DNA of 64,000 nt from JACDQM01 sp044373315 (GTDB taxonomy: Bacteria > Pseudomonadota > Gammaproteobacteria > Burkholderiales > Burkholderiaceae_C): contig NZ_JBILQK010000010.1 of the NCBI RefSeq assembly GCF_044373315.1, positions 4,741-68,740 of the forward strand. The letters run 5' to 3'. Made by a program: the position numbers and the translations under genes. Of the stretch, positions 16,688 through 25,467 are shown piece after piece (the stretch's first letter is position 1; each line of letters begins with the position of its first letter). The notes beneath the pieces were generated by a model. It ran no database searches. It was not told the origin of the DNA and saw only the letters and a list, made by a program, of their open reading frames with translations.

Positions 16688-17991
16688 GAGAACCCTCGCT
16701 GTTCAACCGGCGCCAACTGCTGGTGTCAGGTCTAGCTGCCGCCCCCATGGTGCTCAGCGCACAGCCGCGCGAGACCGTGCTGCGCTTTGCCTGGTGGGGC
16801 GGATCGGCCCGCCACGAGGCCACGCTGAAGGCGCTGGATCTGTTCGAGCGCCGCCACCCTGGCGTGCGGGTGAAGGCCGAGTACATGGGCTTCAACGGCT
16901 ATCTGGAACGCCTGACGACCCAGATCGCCGGCCGCTCCGAGCCCGATGTCATGCAGATCAACTGGGCCTGGCTGGCGATGTTCAGCAAACGCGGCAACGG
17001 CTTTGCCGACCTGCGCCAGCATGCCGCCCAGCTCGATCTTGGCCAGCTCAGCGCCGAAGACCTGGCCTATGGCGAGGTGGCCGGCAAGCTCAATGCGCTG
17101 CCGGTGTCGTTCAGCGCCCGCGTGATGCTGCTGAACCAGTCGGCCTTCCAGCGTGCCGGCATCGCACTGCCGCGCAACTGGGACGAGCTGTTTGCCGCCG
17201 GCCCGGCTTTTCGTCGCAAGCTGGGCGAGAACGCCTACCCGCTGGACGGCGAGCTTTACGACATGATGCTGCTGTCCCAGGCTTGGGTGCAGCAGCGCCA
17301 CGGCATGCCTTATGTGGACCCGCTGCAGCCGCGCGTGGCGATGAACCCGGCGGCAGCACTGGACTGGGTGCGCGTCTACAAGCGCCTGGTCGACGAACAT
17401 GTGGCCACGCCGCTGCCGCTGCGCGCCTCGCTGGGCGGCGCCGAGAAGCCCACCGAGCAGCAGCCGGATTGGGTGGTCGGCAACTGGGCCGGCAACTACA
17501 CCTGGGATTCGGCCATCGGCCTGCGCGCCTCCACCCTGAACAAGCAGCAGCAGCTGGTGCTGGGCGAGTTTCCGACCCTACCCGGCTCGCTGGAAAGCGG
17601 CATGTTCGGCCGGCCGACGCTGATGTATGCGGTCGGCCGCAACTCACGCCAGGCGGAGATGTCCGCACGCCTGATCAACTTCCTGCTGAACGATCTGGAG
17701 GCCGCCGCCATCCTCGGCCGAACCCGCGGCCTGCCGTCAGCGCGCGCGGCCTTCGAGCAGCTCAAGAGCAGCGGCAAGGCCCCGGCGCTGGAGCTGGCCG
17801 CCTACGAGCAGATCCGCGCGCAGCGCCAGAGCGGCCGGCTCAAGCGCCCGGCGCCGCTGTTCGAGCATGCGCGCCTGCACAAGTTCATGCGCGAGGTCTT
17901 CGAGACCATCGCCTACCGCAAGACCAGCGAACAGGCCGCCGCCACCCGCTTGGTCGAAGAAGGCCAGGCGCTCCTGCAACGCATCAAGTGA
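16684..17991 (+). CDS. togB: Extracellular solute-binding protein of the oligogalacturonide ABC importer (TogB type)
   Basis: This 435-residue family 1 binding protein delivers oligosaccharides to TogMN. The N-terminus NRRQLLVSGLAAAPMVLSA looks like a twin-arginine or Sec signal without a lipobox. The mature part begins with LRFAWWGGSARHEATLKALDLFE, the hallmark of sugar-binding CUT1 receptors, and contains PDVMQINWAWL. The start overlaps the ATPase stop. ogl follows 23 bp later. Relatives bind di- and trigalacturonides; that specificity is inferred here. Confidence 0.88.
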   Translation: MREPSLFNRRQLLVSGLAAAPMVLSAQPRETVLRFAWWGGSARHEATLKALDLFERRHPGVRVKAEYMGFNGYLERLTTQIAGRSEPDVMQINWAWLAMFSKRGNGFADLRQHAAQLDLGQLSAEDLAYGEVAGKLNALPVSFSARVMLLNQSAFQRAGIALPRNWDELFAAGPAFRRKLGENAYPLDGELYDMMLLSQAWVQQRHGMPYVDPLQPRVAMNPAAALDWVRVYKRLVDEHVATPLPLRASLGGAEKPTEQQPDWVVGNWAGNYTWDSAIGLRASTLNKQQQLVLGEFPTLPGSLESGMFGRPTLMYAVGRNSRQAEMSARLINFLLNDLEAAAILGRTRGLPSARAAFEQLKSSGKAPALELAAYEQIRAQRQSGRLKRPAPLFEHARLHKFMREVFETIAYRKTSEQAAATRLVEEGQALLQRIK

Positions 17992-18014
17992 GTCTTGAAC
18001 ACAGCATCTCCATC

Positions 18015-19181
18015 ATGAAAGCCACTCAACGCCAGCTGAAGTTTGTCACCCGCGAAGACCCGGACACCGGCGCACGCGTGACCCGCCTCACGCCCACCGA
18101 TGTGACCTGCCATCGCAACTACTTCTATCAGAAGTGCTTCACCAACGATGGCAAGCGGCTGATCTTCGGCGCCGAGTTTGGCCCCCAGCCCAGCCCGAAC
18201 TGGAACTACCACCTGCTGGACCTGGAAAGCCAGGTCGCCACCCAGCTCAGCGACCAGGCCGGCGAGAACACCTTCGGCGGCTTTCTCAGCCCGGACGATC
18301 AGCACCTGTACTTTGTGCGTGCCGAACGCCAGCTGATCCGACTCAGCCTGGCCGACCTCAGCGAGGAGGTGGTCTACACCGTGCCGCAGGGCTGGGTGGG
18401 CTATGGCACCTGGGTCAGCAACAGCGTTTGTACCAAGATGGTGGGCATCGAGATCCATGCCGACGACTGGTTTCCGCTCAACACCTGGCAGAAGTTCAAC
18501 GAGATGTTCCACCAGAAGCCGCGCTGCCGGCTGTTCAGCGTGGACCTCAGGACCGGCGAGCGCACGGTCATCCTGGAGCAGCGCGGCTGGCTGGGCCATC
18601 CGCAGTACCGCCCCTTCGACGACAACACCGTGGCCTATTGCCACGAAGGCCCGCATGACCTGATCGATGCGCGCATGTGGTTCATCAACGAGGACGGCAC
18701 GAACCGCCGCTGCGGCAAGGAACACGCGCCGGGCGAGAGCTGCACGCATGAGTTCTGGGTGCCCGACGGCAGCGCGATGATCTATGTGAGCTACCAGCAC
18801 GACTCGCCCGAGCGCTGGATCTACAGCCTGGACCCGGTCACGCTGGAGAACAAGCTGTTGACCGCGATGCCGCAGTGCTCGCACCTGATGAGCAACCAGG
18901 ACGGCACGCTGATCGTCGGCGACGGTTGCGGCAAGGCCAGCGGCGACTCCTCTGCCAGCAACGAGATGCTCAGCGGCGACCCCTATCTGCATCTTTTCGA
19001 CCTCAAGACCGGCACCACCCGCGCAATCGCCCGCCACGACAGCAGCTGGGGCGTCTACAAGAACAGCCGCCAGGTGACCCACCCGCATCCCAGCTTCACG
19101 CCCGACGAGAAACAGGTGCTGTTCAGCTGCGACGCCGAGGGCGAGCCAGCGCTGTATCTGGCGGATCTGGGCCGGGCATGA
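18015..19181 (+). CDS. ogl: Oligogalacturonate lyase (polysaccharide lyase family 22)
   Basis: This 388-residue cytoplasmic lyase cleaves short (unsaturated) oligogalacturonides to monomers that KdgF and KduI process. The length is exactly typical. It is a seven-bladed propeller; the family's Mn-binding residues are recognisable as QVTHPHPSF (Gln and two His near residues 349-355) and CSHLMSN, and the catalytic His region as ESCTHEFWVPDGS. The ATG at 18015 gives the conserved start (KFVTREDPDTGARVTRLT). No signal peptide is present. It overlaps the following fusion gene (ATGA), placing import, cytoplasmic cleavage and secreted depolymerase in one operon. Confidence 0.95.
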   Translation: MKATQRQLKFVTREDPDTGARVTRLTPTDVTCHRNYFYQKCFTNDGKRLIFGAEFGPQPSPNWNYHLLDLESQVATQLSDQAGENTFGGFLSPDDQHLYFVRAERQLIRLSLADLSEEVVYTVPQGWVGYGTWVSNSVCTKMVGIEIHADDWFPLNTWQKFNEMFHQKPRCRLFSVDLRTGERTVILEQRGWLGHPQYRPFDDNTVAYCHEGPHDLIDARMWFINEDGTNRRCGKEHAPGESCTHEFWVPDGSAMIYVSYQHDSPERWIYSLDPVTLENKLLTAMPQCSHLMSNQDGTLIVGDGCGKASGDSSASNEMLSGDPYLHLFDLKTGTTRAIARHDSSWGVYKNSRQVTHPHPSFTPDEKQVLFSCDAEGEPALYLADLGRA

Positions 19182-21496
19182 AGGCCTGGGCGGCCGTGAC
19201 GACGGGGCTGCTGGCGATGGCCCTGAATGCGCTGGCCCACCCACGCCCGCAACTGGAAGCGGCCGAAGCTGCGCGACTGAACGCAGCCGCCTACCTGGGC
19301 GACTGGCAACCCGCTACGCTGGACGATCCGGCACGCTGGAGGCCGCAGGCCATCGTCGCAGCCGATGGCAGCGGCACGCACCGCACGCTGCAGGCCGCGC
19401 TGGATGCGCTGCCGGCCAGGGGCGCCAGCGCGCAGCGCCACTACATACTCGTGCGTCCCGGCACTTACCGCGGCCAGCTGTGCGTGCGCGACAAGGCGCC
19501 GTTCACGCTCTATGGCCTGGGCGATGCGGCTGAGGTGCGCCTCGTCGATGGTCGCTACGCCGGCCAGCCCAAGGCACCGGGCCAGGCGGCCCAGCCCTGC
19601 ATCCCGGCGCTGGAGGCCAAGGCCCATGGTACGGCCGGCAGCAGCACGCTGGCGATCTTCAGCGACGACGTGCAGTTGCTGCGCCTGAGCATCGTCAATG
19701 ACGCGATGGACGGCGTGCGCCAGGGCCAGGGCTACCCCGAGGGCGCCGGCGAGGCCGGCGGCGCGCAGGCGGTGGCGCTGATGACGCGCGGCGACCGCAT
19801 CCAGCTGCAGCAGCTACGCCTGCTGGGCCACCAGGACACCTTCTACGCCGACCGTGCGGCTAACTCAGAGACGGCGCGAGTCTTGGTGCGGCGCAGCCTG
19901 ATCGCTGGCGATGTGGACTTCATCTTCGGCGCGGCCCGCCTGGTGATCGACGACAGCCTGATCCTGGCCCGCGCAGGTCGTCGCGCACCGGGGCAGGGCG
20001 GCTATGTGCTGGCGCCCAGCACGCCGGCCGCGCAGGCGCTGGGCTTTCTGGTGCAGCGCAGCCGCTGGCTGGCCGAGCCGGGCCTTGTACCGGGCAGCAT
20101 CGCGCTGGGTCGGGCCTGGGACCAGGGCGTACCTAAGGGCGAGTGGCAGCCCGGCGCACCCAATGGCCAGGCCCTGGTGCGCGACAGCCTGCTCGGCCCG
20201 CATCTCGGCCCTTGGGAAGCGTCGACCGCGCGCCGGCCTTTCACGGCCACAGGCGCTGCGGCCAACCGCCTAGCCGAATACACCAACACCGCGCTGCCCG
20301 CCGCCGCCTTTGAAACCCTGCCGGCCGGCCAGGGCTGGGCGTCGATGGAAGGCGGCACGCGCGGCGGCGCCGATGCCAAGCCCGAGCATGTGCTGGCCGT
20401 GCGCACGCGCGCAGAGCTGGACGCGGCGCTGGGCTTGGGCGACACGCCCAAGATCATCGTGCTGCTAGCCCGCATCGATCTGGCCGCCGATACCAGCGGC
20501 CAGCGCCTCGGCGCGGCCGACTTGTGCGACCCGGCCTATGACTTCGAGGCCTTTGTGCGCCAGTACGACCCGGCCAGCTGGGGCCGTGCCGACCCCAGCG
20601 GCCCGCTCGAAGAAGCCCGCCGGCGCTCGGCCAAGCGCCAGGCCGCGCAGATCGTGCTGCGCATTCCCTCGCACACCACGCTGATCGGCGCCGTTCCCGG
20701 TGCTGGCTTCGCGGGCGGCATGCTGCTGCTGGAAAAGGTGCAGCAGGTGATCCTGCGCCAGCTGCACTTCAGTGATGCCTACGACCTTTTCCCCGCCTGG
20801 GAGCCGCGCGACAACGGCCATGGCGAGTGGAACTCGGAGTACGACAACGTCTCGCTGCGCGGCGCCCGCCATGTGTGGGTGGACCATTGCAGCTTCGACG
20901 ATGGCGAGCATCCGGACCATCTGGAGGCCAGCGCCTTCGGCCGCCCCATCCAGCGCCACGACGGGCTGCTGGACATCACCAAGCAGTCCGATCTGGTGAC
21001 GGTGTCCTGGAACCGCTTCCGCCAGCATGACAAGACCACGCTAATCGGTGCTGGCGACACGCAGACGGCCGACGCCGGCACCCTGCGCGTCACGCTGCAC
21101 CACAACCTGTGGGAAGACGTGAAGGAGCGCGCGCCGCGCGTGCGCTTCGGCCAGGTGCATGTGCTCAACAACCTCTATCTGGCGCGCCGCGACGGCCCGT
21201 ACGCGCAGGGCTATTCGATCGGCCTGGGCCAGGGCTCTGCCCTCATCAGCGAAGCCAATGTCTGGGAAGGTGAACCCAGCCGCCTGCTGCGCGCACTGAA
21301 GGGCCAGCGCTTCGAGGACCGCGGCTCGCTGCTGAACGGCTCGCCGGTCGATCCGCTGGCGCTGCTGCGCGCCGCCCAGCCCGACGCGCCGGCTATTCAG
21401 CCGGCCGGCTGGACGCCGCCTTACACGCTGCGCGCCGAGCCGGCCGCAGGCCTGGCCGAGCGCTTGCGCTCACAGGCCGGCGCTGCGCCGCGCTGA
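19178..21496 (+). CDS. Bifunctional secreted pectin methylesterase (CE8) - pectate lyase (PL1) fusion
   Basis: This 772-residue protein joins two enzymes. After a Sec signal (MKAWAAVTTGLLAMALNALA), residues about 45-390 form a pectin methylesterase: LLGHQDTFYAD and GDVDFIFGAARLVIDD carry the two catalytic Asp, and SIALGRAWDQG the Arg/Trp pair. Residues about 400-750 form a PL1 pectate lyase: EYDNVSLRGARHVWVDHCSF and QSDLVTVSWNRFRQHDKTTL for calcium binding, and HHNLWEDVKERAPRVRFGQV with the catalytic Arg. De-esterification creates the substrate for the lyase half, so fusion couples sequential steps. The start overlaps the ogl stop. Confidence 0.92.
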   Translation: MKAWAAVTTGLLAMALNALAHPRPQLEAAEAARLNAAAYLGDWQPATLDDPARWRPQAIVAADGSGTHRTLQAALDALPARGASAQRHYILVRPGTYRGQLCVRDKAPFTLYGLGDAAEVRLVDGRYAGQPKAPGQAAQPCIPALEAKAHGTAGSSTLAIFSDDVQLLRLSIVNDAMDGVRQGQGYPEGAGEAGGAQAVALMTRGDRIQLQQLRLLGHQDTFYADRAANSETARVLVRRSLIAGDVDFIFGAARLVIDDSLILARAGRRAPGQGGYVLAPSTPAAQALGFLVQRSRWLAEPGLVPGSIALGRAWDQGVPKGEWQPGAPNGQALVRDSLLGPHLGPWEASTARRPFTATGAAANRLAEYTNTALPAAAFETLPAGQGWASMEGGTRGGADAKPEHVLAVRTRAELDAALGLGDTPKIIVLLARIDLAADTSGQRLGAADLCDPAYDFEAFVRQYDPASWGRADPSGPLEEARRRSAKRQAAQIVLRIPSHTTLIGAVPGAGFAGGMLLLEKVQQVILRQLHFSDAYDLFPAWEPRDNGHGEWNSEYDNVSLRGARHVWVDHCSFDDGEHPDHLEASAFGRPIQRHDGLLDITKQSDLVTVSWNRFRQHDKTTLIGAGDTQTADAGTLRVTLHHNLWEDVKERAPRVRFGQVHVLNNLYLARRDGPYAQGYSIGLGQGSALISEANVWEGEPSRLLRALKGQRFEDRGSLLNGSPVDPLALLRAAQPDAPAIQPAGWTPPYTLRAEPAAGLAERLRSQAGAAPR

Positions 21497-21563
21497 AGGC
21501 GCACTGAAAGCATGGACAATCCCATATCTCTGTTGAAACGCTAGCCCGAGGCAATCGAAACGC

Positions 21564-22364
21564 ATGGATGACGATCTCAACGATGGCAAACAGCAGCCGG
21601 AATCGGTGGCCGCTGTCCTGAAGGTCTTTGCCATCCTGCAGGCCTTGTCGGAGCGCAGCGAAACCGGCATCTCCGATTTGTCGGTGCGGCTGGCCATGCC
21701 CAAAGCCACGGTCTACCGCTTTCTGCAGACCATGAAGACCCTGGGCTATGTGCGACAGGAGGCCGACAGCGAACGCTACGGCCTGGCGATGCGCACCTTC
21801 GAGCTGGGCGCCAAGGCGCTGCAGTATCCGGATCTGGTGGAGCTGTCCAAGCACCATATGCAGATGCTGGCCGACGCCACCGGCGAGACGGTGCACCTGG
21901 GCACGTTGATCGATTCCGAGATCATCTATGTGCACAAGGTCGATTCGCGCCACATGCTGGGCATGTATTCGCGCATCGGCCGCCGCGCGCCGATCCACTG
22001 CACCGCCATCGGCAAGGTGCTGATGGCCTGGGAGCATCCCGAGCGCCGCGACCGCGTGCTCAAGGGTGCCGACTTCAAGCGCTACCGCGACAAGACCATC
22101 ACCGAGCCGGCCGCCTTTCTGGCCGAGCTGCAGCGCGTCAAGGCGCAGGGCTTCGGTGAGGACCGCGAAGAATTCGACGACCACATCCGCTGCCTGGGCG
22201 TGCCCATTTTCGACCGCCTGGGCCAGCCCATCGCCGGCATGAGCGTCAGCTTCCCGACCTTCCGCTATGACGAGGCGCGCGCGCCCGAGGTGGTCAAGAT
22301 GCTGAAGGACGCCAGCCGCGACATCTCTTCCAAGCTGGGCTGCAGCAAGGACATGCTGGGCTGA
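21564..22364 (+). CDS. kdgR: IclR-family transcriptional regulator, KdgR-like
   Basis: This 266-residue regulator has an N-terminal winged helix (residues 12-75, VAAVLKVFAILQALSE ... PKATVYRFLQTMKTLGYV) and an IclR effector domain (90-260). The effector region ETVHLGTLIDSEIIYVHKV and APIHCTAIGKVLMAW resembles KdgR, the KDG-responsive repressor of pectin genes. It sits directly after the locus and two matching palindromes lie in its divergent promoters. A TTGAAACG half-site 28 bp upstream of its start (21533-21540) may allow autoregulation. KDG as effector is inferred from the family. Confidence 0.85.
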   Translation: MDDDLNDGKQQPESVAAVLKVFAILQALSERSETGISDLSVRLAMPKATVYRFLQTMKTLGYVRQEADSERYGLAMRTFELGAKALQYPDLVELSKHHMQMLADATGETVHLGTLIDSEIIYVHKVDSRHMLGMYSRIGRRAPIHCTAIGKVLMAWEHPERRDRVLKGADFKRYRDKTITEPAAFLAELQRVKAQGFGEDREEFDDHIRCLGVPIFDRLGQPIAGMSVSFPTFRYDEARAPEVVKMLKDASRDISSKLGCSKDMLG

Positions 22365-23165
22365 TCAGTCGCCGCTGCCTGAGGCCTGCTTCATGATGGC
22401 GCGCTGCAGTCCTTGCGGCAGCAGTTGGTTAAGCCCCAGCAGCACGCGCAACAGCGGGTTTTTCTCGACCCGCCAGTGCACCTGCCGGCGCGCCGACGTG
22501 GCGGCCTGCCACACCACCTCGGCCACATCCTCGGCACTCAGCTGCACGCCCAGGCGCTCGATCAGGCGCTGGCTGTCGCGGCCATCCAGCATCGCGGTGT
22601 GGACGAAGTTGGGCATCACGTCGCAGACATGGATGCCGTGGCGCTCCCACTCCAGGTTCAGCGCTTCGGTGAAGCCGCGCAGCCAGAACTTGCTGGCCGA
22701 ATAGACCGCCAGGCTGGGCACGCCGTAGCTGGCCGAGGCTGAGCTGAGGTTGACGACGCGTGCCCCCGGCGTGGCAGCCAGCAGCGCAAAGGCACGCTGG
22801 CTGCACAGCAGCGGGCCATCGTCGTTGATGCGGTTGATGCGCAGCTGGCGGGCGATCGGCAGGGTTTCGAATGGCCCCATCTCCAGCACGCCGGCGTTGT
22901 TGAGCAGCAGGTCGAGCCGGCCGCCGGTGGCCTCGGCTACGTGCGTGAAGACGCGGTCCACGGCCGCCGGGTCGGCCACATCCAGGCGCGCGTCGAACAC
23001 GCAGGCCGCTCCCAGCTCGGCGCGCAGCGCCGCCAGGGCCGCCTCGTCCACATCGCTGAGGGCCAGTGACCAACCGCCGCGCGCCAGGCGCAGCGCGCAT
23101 GCCCGGCCGATACCGGCCGCCGCGCCGGTGATGAAGGCGATCTTCTTTTGCGTTGAGGTGCTCAT
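22365..23165 (-). CDS. Short-chain dehydrogenase/reductase
   Basis: This 266-residue classical SDR has TGAAAGIGRA for NAD(P) binding, NNAGVL, the Ser region VVNLSSASASYG and the catalytic YSASKFW (YxxxK). The ATG at 23165 overlaps the stop of the upstream hydrolase (ATGA); the long N-terminal extension in the same frame is a shadow. It ends a leftward operon monooxygenase-hydrolase-SDR and abuts the kdgR-like gene tail to tail with no spacer. A substrate alcohol or ketone linked to the monooxygenase is likely, but its identity is not visible. Confidence 0.88.
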   Translation of the reverse strand: MSTSTQKKIAFITGAAAGIGRACALRLARGGWSLALSDVDEAALAALRAELGAACVFDARLDVADPAAVDRVFTHVAEATGGRLDLLLNNAGVLEMGPFETLPIARQLRINRINDDGPLLCSQRAFALLAATPGARVVNLSSASASYGVPSLAVYSASKFWLRGFTEALNLEWERHGIHVCDVMPNFVHTAMLDGRDSQRLIERLGVQLSAEDVAEVVWQAATSARRQVHWRVEKNPLLRVLLGLNQLLPQGLQRAIMKQASGSGD

Positions 23166-23953
23166 GCTTCTGGTGCTCCCTTGCTGGTGTGGTTCAGCAG
23201 CCAGTCGGCCACCTCGTCGGCACGTTGCTGCCAGCCCTGTTCGGCCGCCAGCGGCCAGTGGCCGTGCTGCGTGTATTCCCGATAGTCCAGCCTTTCGCCA
23301 TAAAGCCGCCCCAGTGCGCGGCTGACGCCGGGCGGCACGATTCGGTCCTGCAGGCCAGCTAGGGCCAGCACCGGGCAGCGCACAGCCGCTACATCGACCC
23401 GGTTGCTGCCGCTCCAGTTGAGCGTCCCAAATGAGGCCTGCCAGGCCAGTCGGCCGGACTCGGCCTGCATGCCGGCAAACAGCGCGGCGCGCGCCGGCTC
23501 GGGGGCGGCATTCAGCAGCAGCGCATCGGCCTCGCGGCGCGATAGCCGGAACTGGCCGCGCCATGAGCCCCAGCGCACGAAGTGATGCAGCAGCGGCGGC
23601 CACATTGCCGGCCGCTGCGGAAAAACCGGCGCCGGCGCGGCGCTGCAGACCAGCACCAGCGCTGTCAGCGGCCGGCGCGCCGCCACCTGCTGGCACAGCA
23701 GGCCGCCCATCGAGTGGCCGATCAGCGCCACCGGGCCGGGCCTGCGCTCTATCGCCTGCTCGACCGCGCTCGCGCAATCCTCAAGCCCCAGGCCATCGAG
23801 CCGATGGGCGTCGCCGCCATGGCCGGGCAGGCTCAGCGCCTCGGTGGCAAAGCCGCGCGCCTCGAAGCGCGGCCGCCAGGCCTCCCACACGGCGGCGCTG
23901 CTCCACATGCCGTGCACGAAGAGCAGGCGCGGCAGTGGCGCGGCGGGCGCCAT
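23162..23953 (-). CDS. Alpha/beta hydrolase
   Basis: This 263-residue hydrolase has the oxyanion region LLFVHGMWSS, the nucleophile elbow LIGHSMGG near residue 96, an acid in ALAGLQDRIVPP and a late His in TQHGHWPL. No signal peptide is present. It starts 4 bp after the stop of the upstream monooxygenase and overlaps the SDR start. Esterase or lactonase action on a product of the monooxygenase is plausible, as in Baeyer-Villiger pathways, but unproven. Confidence 0.85.
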   Translation of the reverse strand: MAPAAPLPRLLFVHGMWSSAAVWEAWRPRFEARGFATEALSLPGHGGDAHRLDGLGLEDCASAVEQAIERRPGPVALIGHSMGGLLCQQVAARRPLTALVLVCSAAPAPVFPQRPAMWPPLLHHFVRWGSWRGQFRLSRREADALLLNAAPEPARAALFAGMQAESGRLAWQASFGTLNWSGSNRVDVAAVRCPVLALAGLQDRIVPPGVSRALGRLYGERLDYREYTQHGHWPLAAEQGWQQRADEVADWLLNHTSKGAPEA

Positions 23954-23957
23954 GCGC

Positions 23958-25358
23958 TCAGGCCGCCTGCTGTCGCAGCGCCGCTGCTTTCACGGACGTC
24001 TTGTAGTGGCCGGGCCGGCCGGCGGGCGCCTCGCCGATGTCGATACCGGCCTTCTTCAGCTCGGCCTTAAGTTCCTTGCGGAAGCGGTGGTAGTCCACCT
24101 CTACTGCATGGCGCTGGCCGCCCTCGAAGGCGAAGTGCGGGTTCCCCACCTCATGGCGGATCGCGGCCTGCATATCGGCGGGGCGCTGGTAGCGGCCCTG
24201 GATCTCGGCGCAGGCCAGGCGCGCCTGGTAGTCGGCCAGCGGCCAGATGCAGCCCAGCGGCTGGAACAGACCGATGAAGTACAGCGTGCCGTGCTCCGCA
24301 TGCATCATCTTGCGGAACAGAGGGATCTTCGGCACATGCTGGAAGTCGATGAAGCGCTTGTCGAAGAAGGGAAATGTGGTCCAGAAGCCGGTGCAGGCGC
24401 AGATGATGTCGAAGTGCTCGCGCCGGCCGTCTACGAACTGCACGTGATCGCCATCCAGGCGCTCGACGGCCGGCCGCGGTTTCACCTTGCCATGGCGGAT
24501 GAAGTCAAGCAGGTCGGAGTTCAGCGTCGGGTGCATGCTGAAGGCCGATCCTTTGGGCACAGGTAGGCCGTAGTCGGCATAACTGCCCTGCATCACGCGC
24601 AGCAGCCGGGTGGTGAACCAGCTGCGCAGCCAGCCCGGCAGCCAGGCGCTGCCCGAGGCCACCACATCGGAGGGCTTGCCGAACATGAACTTGGGCATGA
24701 ACCACTGCGGCTTGCGCATCGACAGGCCCACGTTGGACGCCAGCCGCGCCGACTCTACAGCCACATCGCAGGCCGAGTTGCCGGCACCGATCACCAGCAC
24801 CGACTTGCCGCGCCAGCTTTCGTCCACGCCCTTGAAATCGTGCGAGTGCATGAAGCGGCCGCTGAACTCGCCCGGGTACTCGGGGTATTTGGGATTCCAG
24901 TGGTGGCCGTTGCAGACCATCAGATGGCTGAAGTGCTCGACCTGCGGCCGGCCTTCGGCGTCATGGAACTCGACGCGCCAGGCGCCGTCGGCCTCGCGGG
25001 TGATGTGGTTCACCTGGTGCTTGAAGCGCGTCGCGTCCAGCACGCCGAAGTGGCGCGCGTAACTGTCGAAATAGGCCTGCAGCTGGCGGTGGCTGGGATA
25101 GTCCGGATAGTCCGCCGGCATCGGGAAGTCTTCGTACTCCGACCAGGCCTTGGAGCTGATGATGTGGGTGTTGTCGTAGACGCTGGAATGGCCGGTGGCG
25201 GCGTTGAACACCCAGTTGCCGCCAACCTTATCGTTCTTCTCGAACACCACCACCGGCAGGCCGGTGGCGATGCAGTTCTTGGCAGCGGCGATGCCGCTGG
25301 GGCCGGCGCCGATCACGGCCACGCGTGTCTTGCCGCCGGCTGGGCTTGTTTGGATCAT
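23958..25358 (-). CDS. Flavin-containing monooxygenase (FMO/Baeyer-Villiger class)
   Basis: This 466-residue flavoprotein has an N-terminal FAD site (VAVIGAGPSGIAAAKN), a central NADPH site (VLVIGAGNSACDVA near residue 185) and, between them, the FMO fingerprint FSGRFMHSHDF (FxGxxxHxxxF). The C-terminal CACTGFWTTFPFF is also typical. The ATG at 25358 is preceded by AGGAGGAGACCGACG, an excellent ribosome site. It diverges from a TetR regulator. Relatives oxidise ketones, amines or alkyl chains; the adjacent hydrolase and SDR resemble sets that process ketones or long-chain compounds. Confidence 0.9.
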   Translation of the reverse strand: MIQTSPAGGKTRVAVIGAGPSGIAAAKNCIATGLPVVVFEKNDKVGGNWVFNAATGHSSVYDNTHIISSKAWSEYEDFPMPADYPDYPSHRQLQAYFDSYARHFGVLDATRFKHQVNHITREADGAWRVEFHDAEGRPQVEHFSHLMVCNGHHWNPKYPEYPGEFSGRFMHSHDFKGVDESWRGKSVLVIGAGNSACDVAVESARLASNVGLSMRKPQWFMPKFMFGKPSDVVASGSAWLPGWLRSWFTTRLLRVMQGSYADYGLPVPKGSAFSMHPTLNSDLLDFIRHGKVKPRPAVERLDGDHVQFVDGRREHFDIICACTGFWTTFPFFDKRFIDFQHVPKIPLFRKMMHAEHGTLYFIGLFQPLGCIWPLADYQARLACAEIQGRYQRPADMQAAIRHEVGNPHFAFEGGQRHAVEVDYHRFRKELKAELKKAGIDIGEAPAGRPGHYKTSVKAAALRQQAA

Positions 25359-25422
25359 CGTCGGTCTCCTCCTAGCCTGGACGGCCATGTGCTTGCTCGG
25401 GAACCCGGCTGCTGCGGATAAG

Positions 25423-25467
25423 ATCCGACACATGTCAGGTTTGAAGGAAATCTAACTTTTGTCGGAT
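25423..25467. promoter_or_regulatory. Candidate TetR operator between monooxygenase and regulator genes
   Basis: ATCCGACA at 25423-25430 is inverted as TGTCGGAT at 25460-25467, and the first copy is also part of a shorter imperfect palindrome, CCGACACATGTCAGG (25425-25439). The right copy overlaps the start of the TetR gene. Repeated GACA/TGTC half sites in a divergent TetR promoter are a usual arrangement for a self-regulating repressor. Confidence 0.5.
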
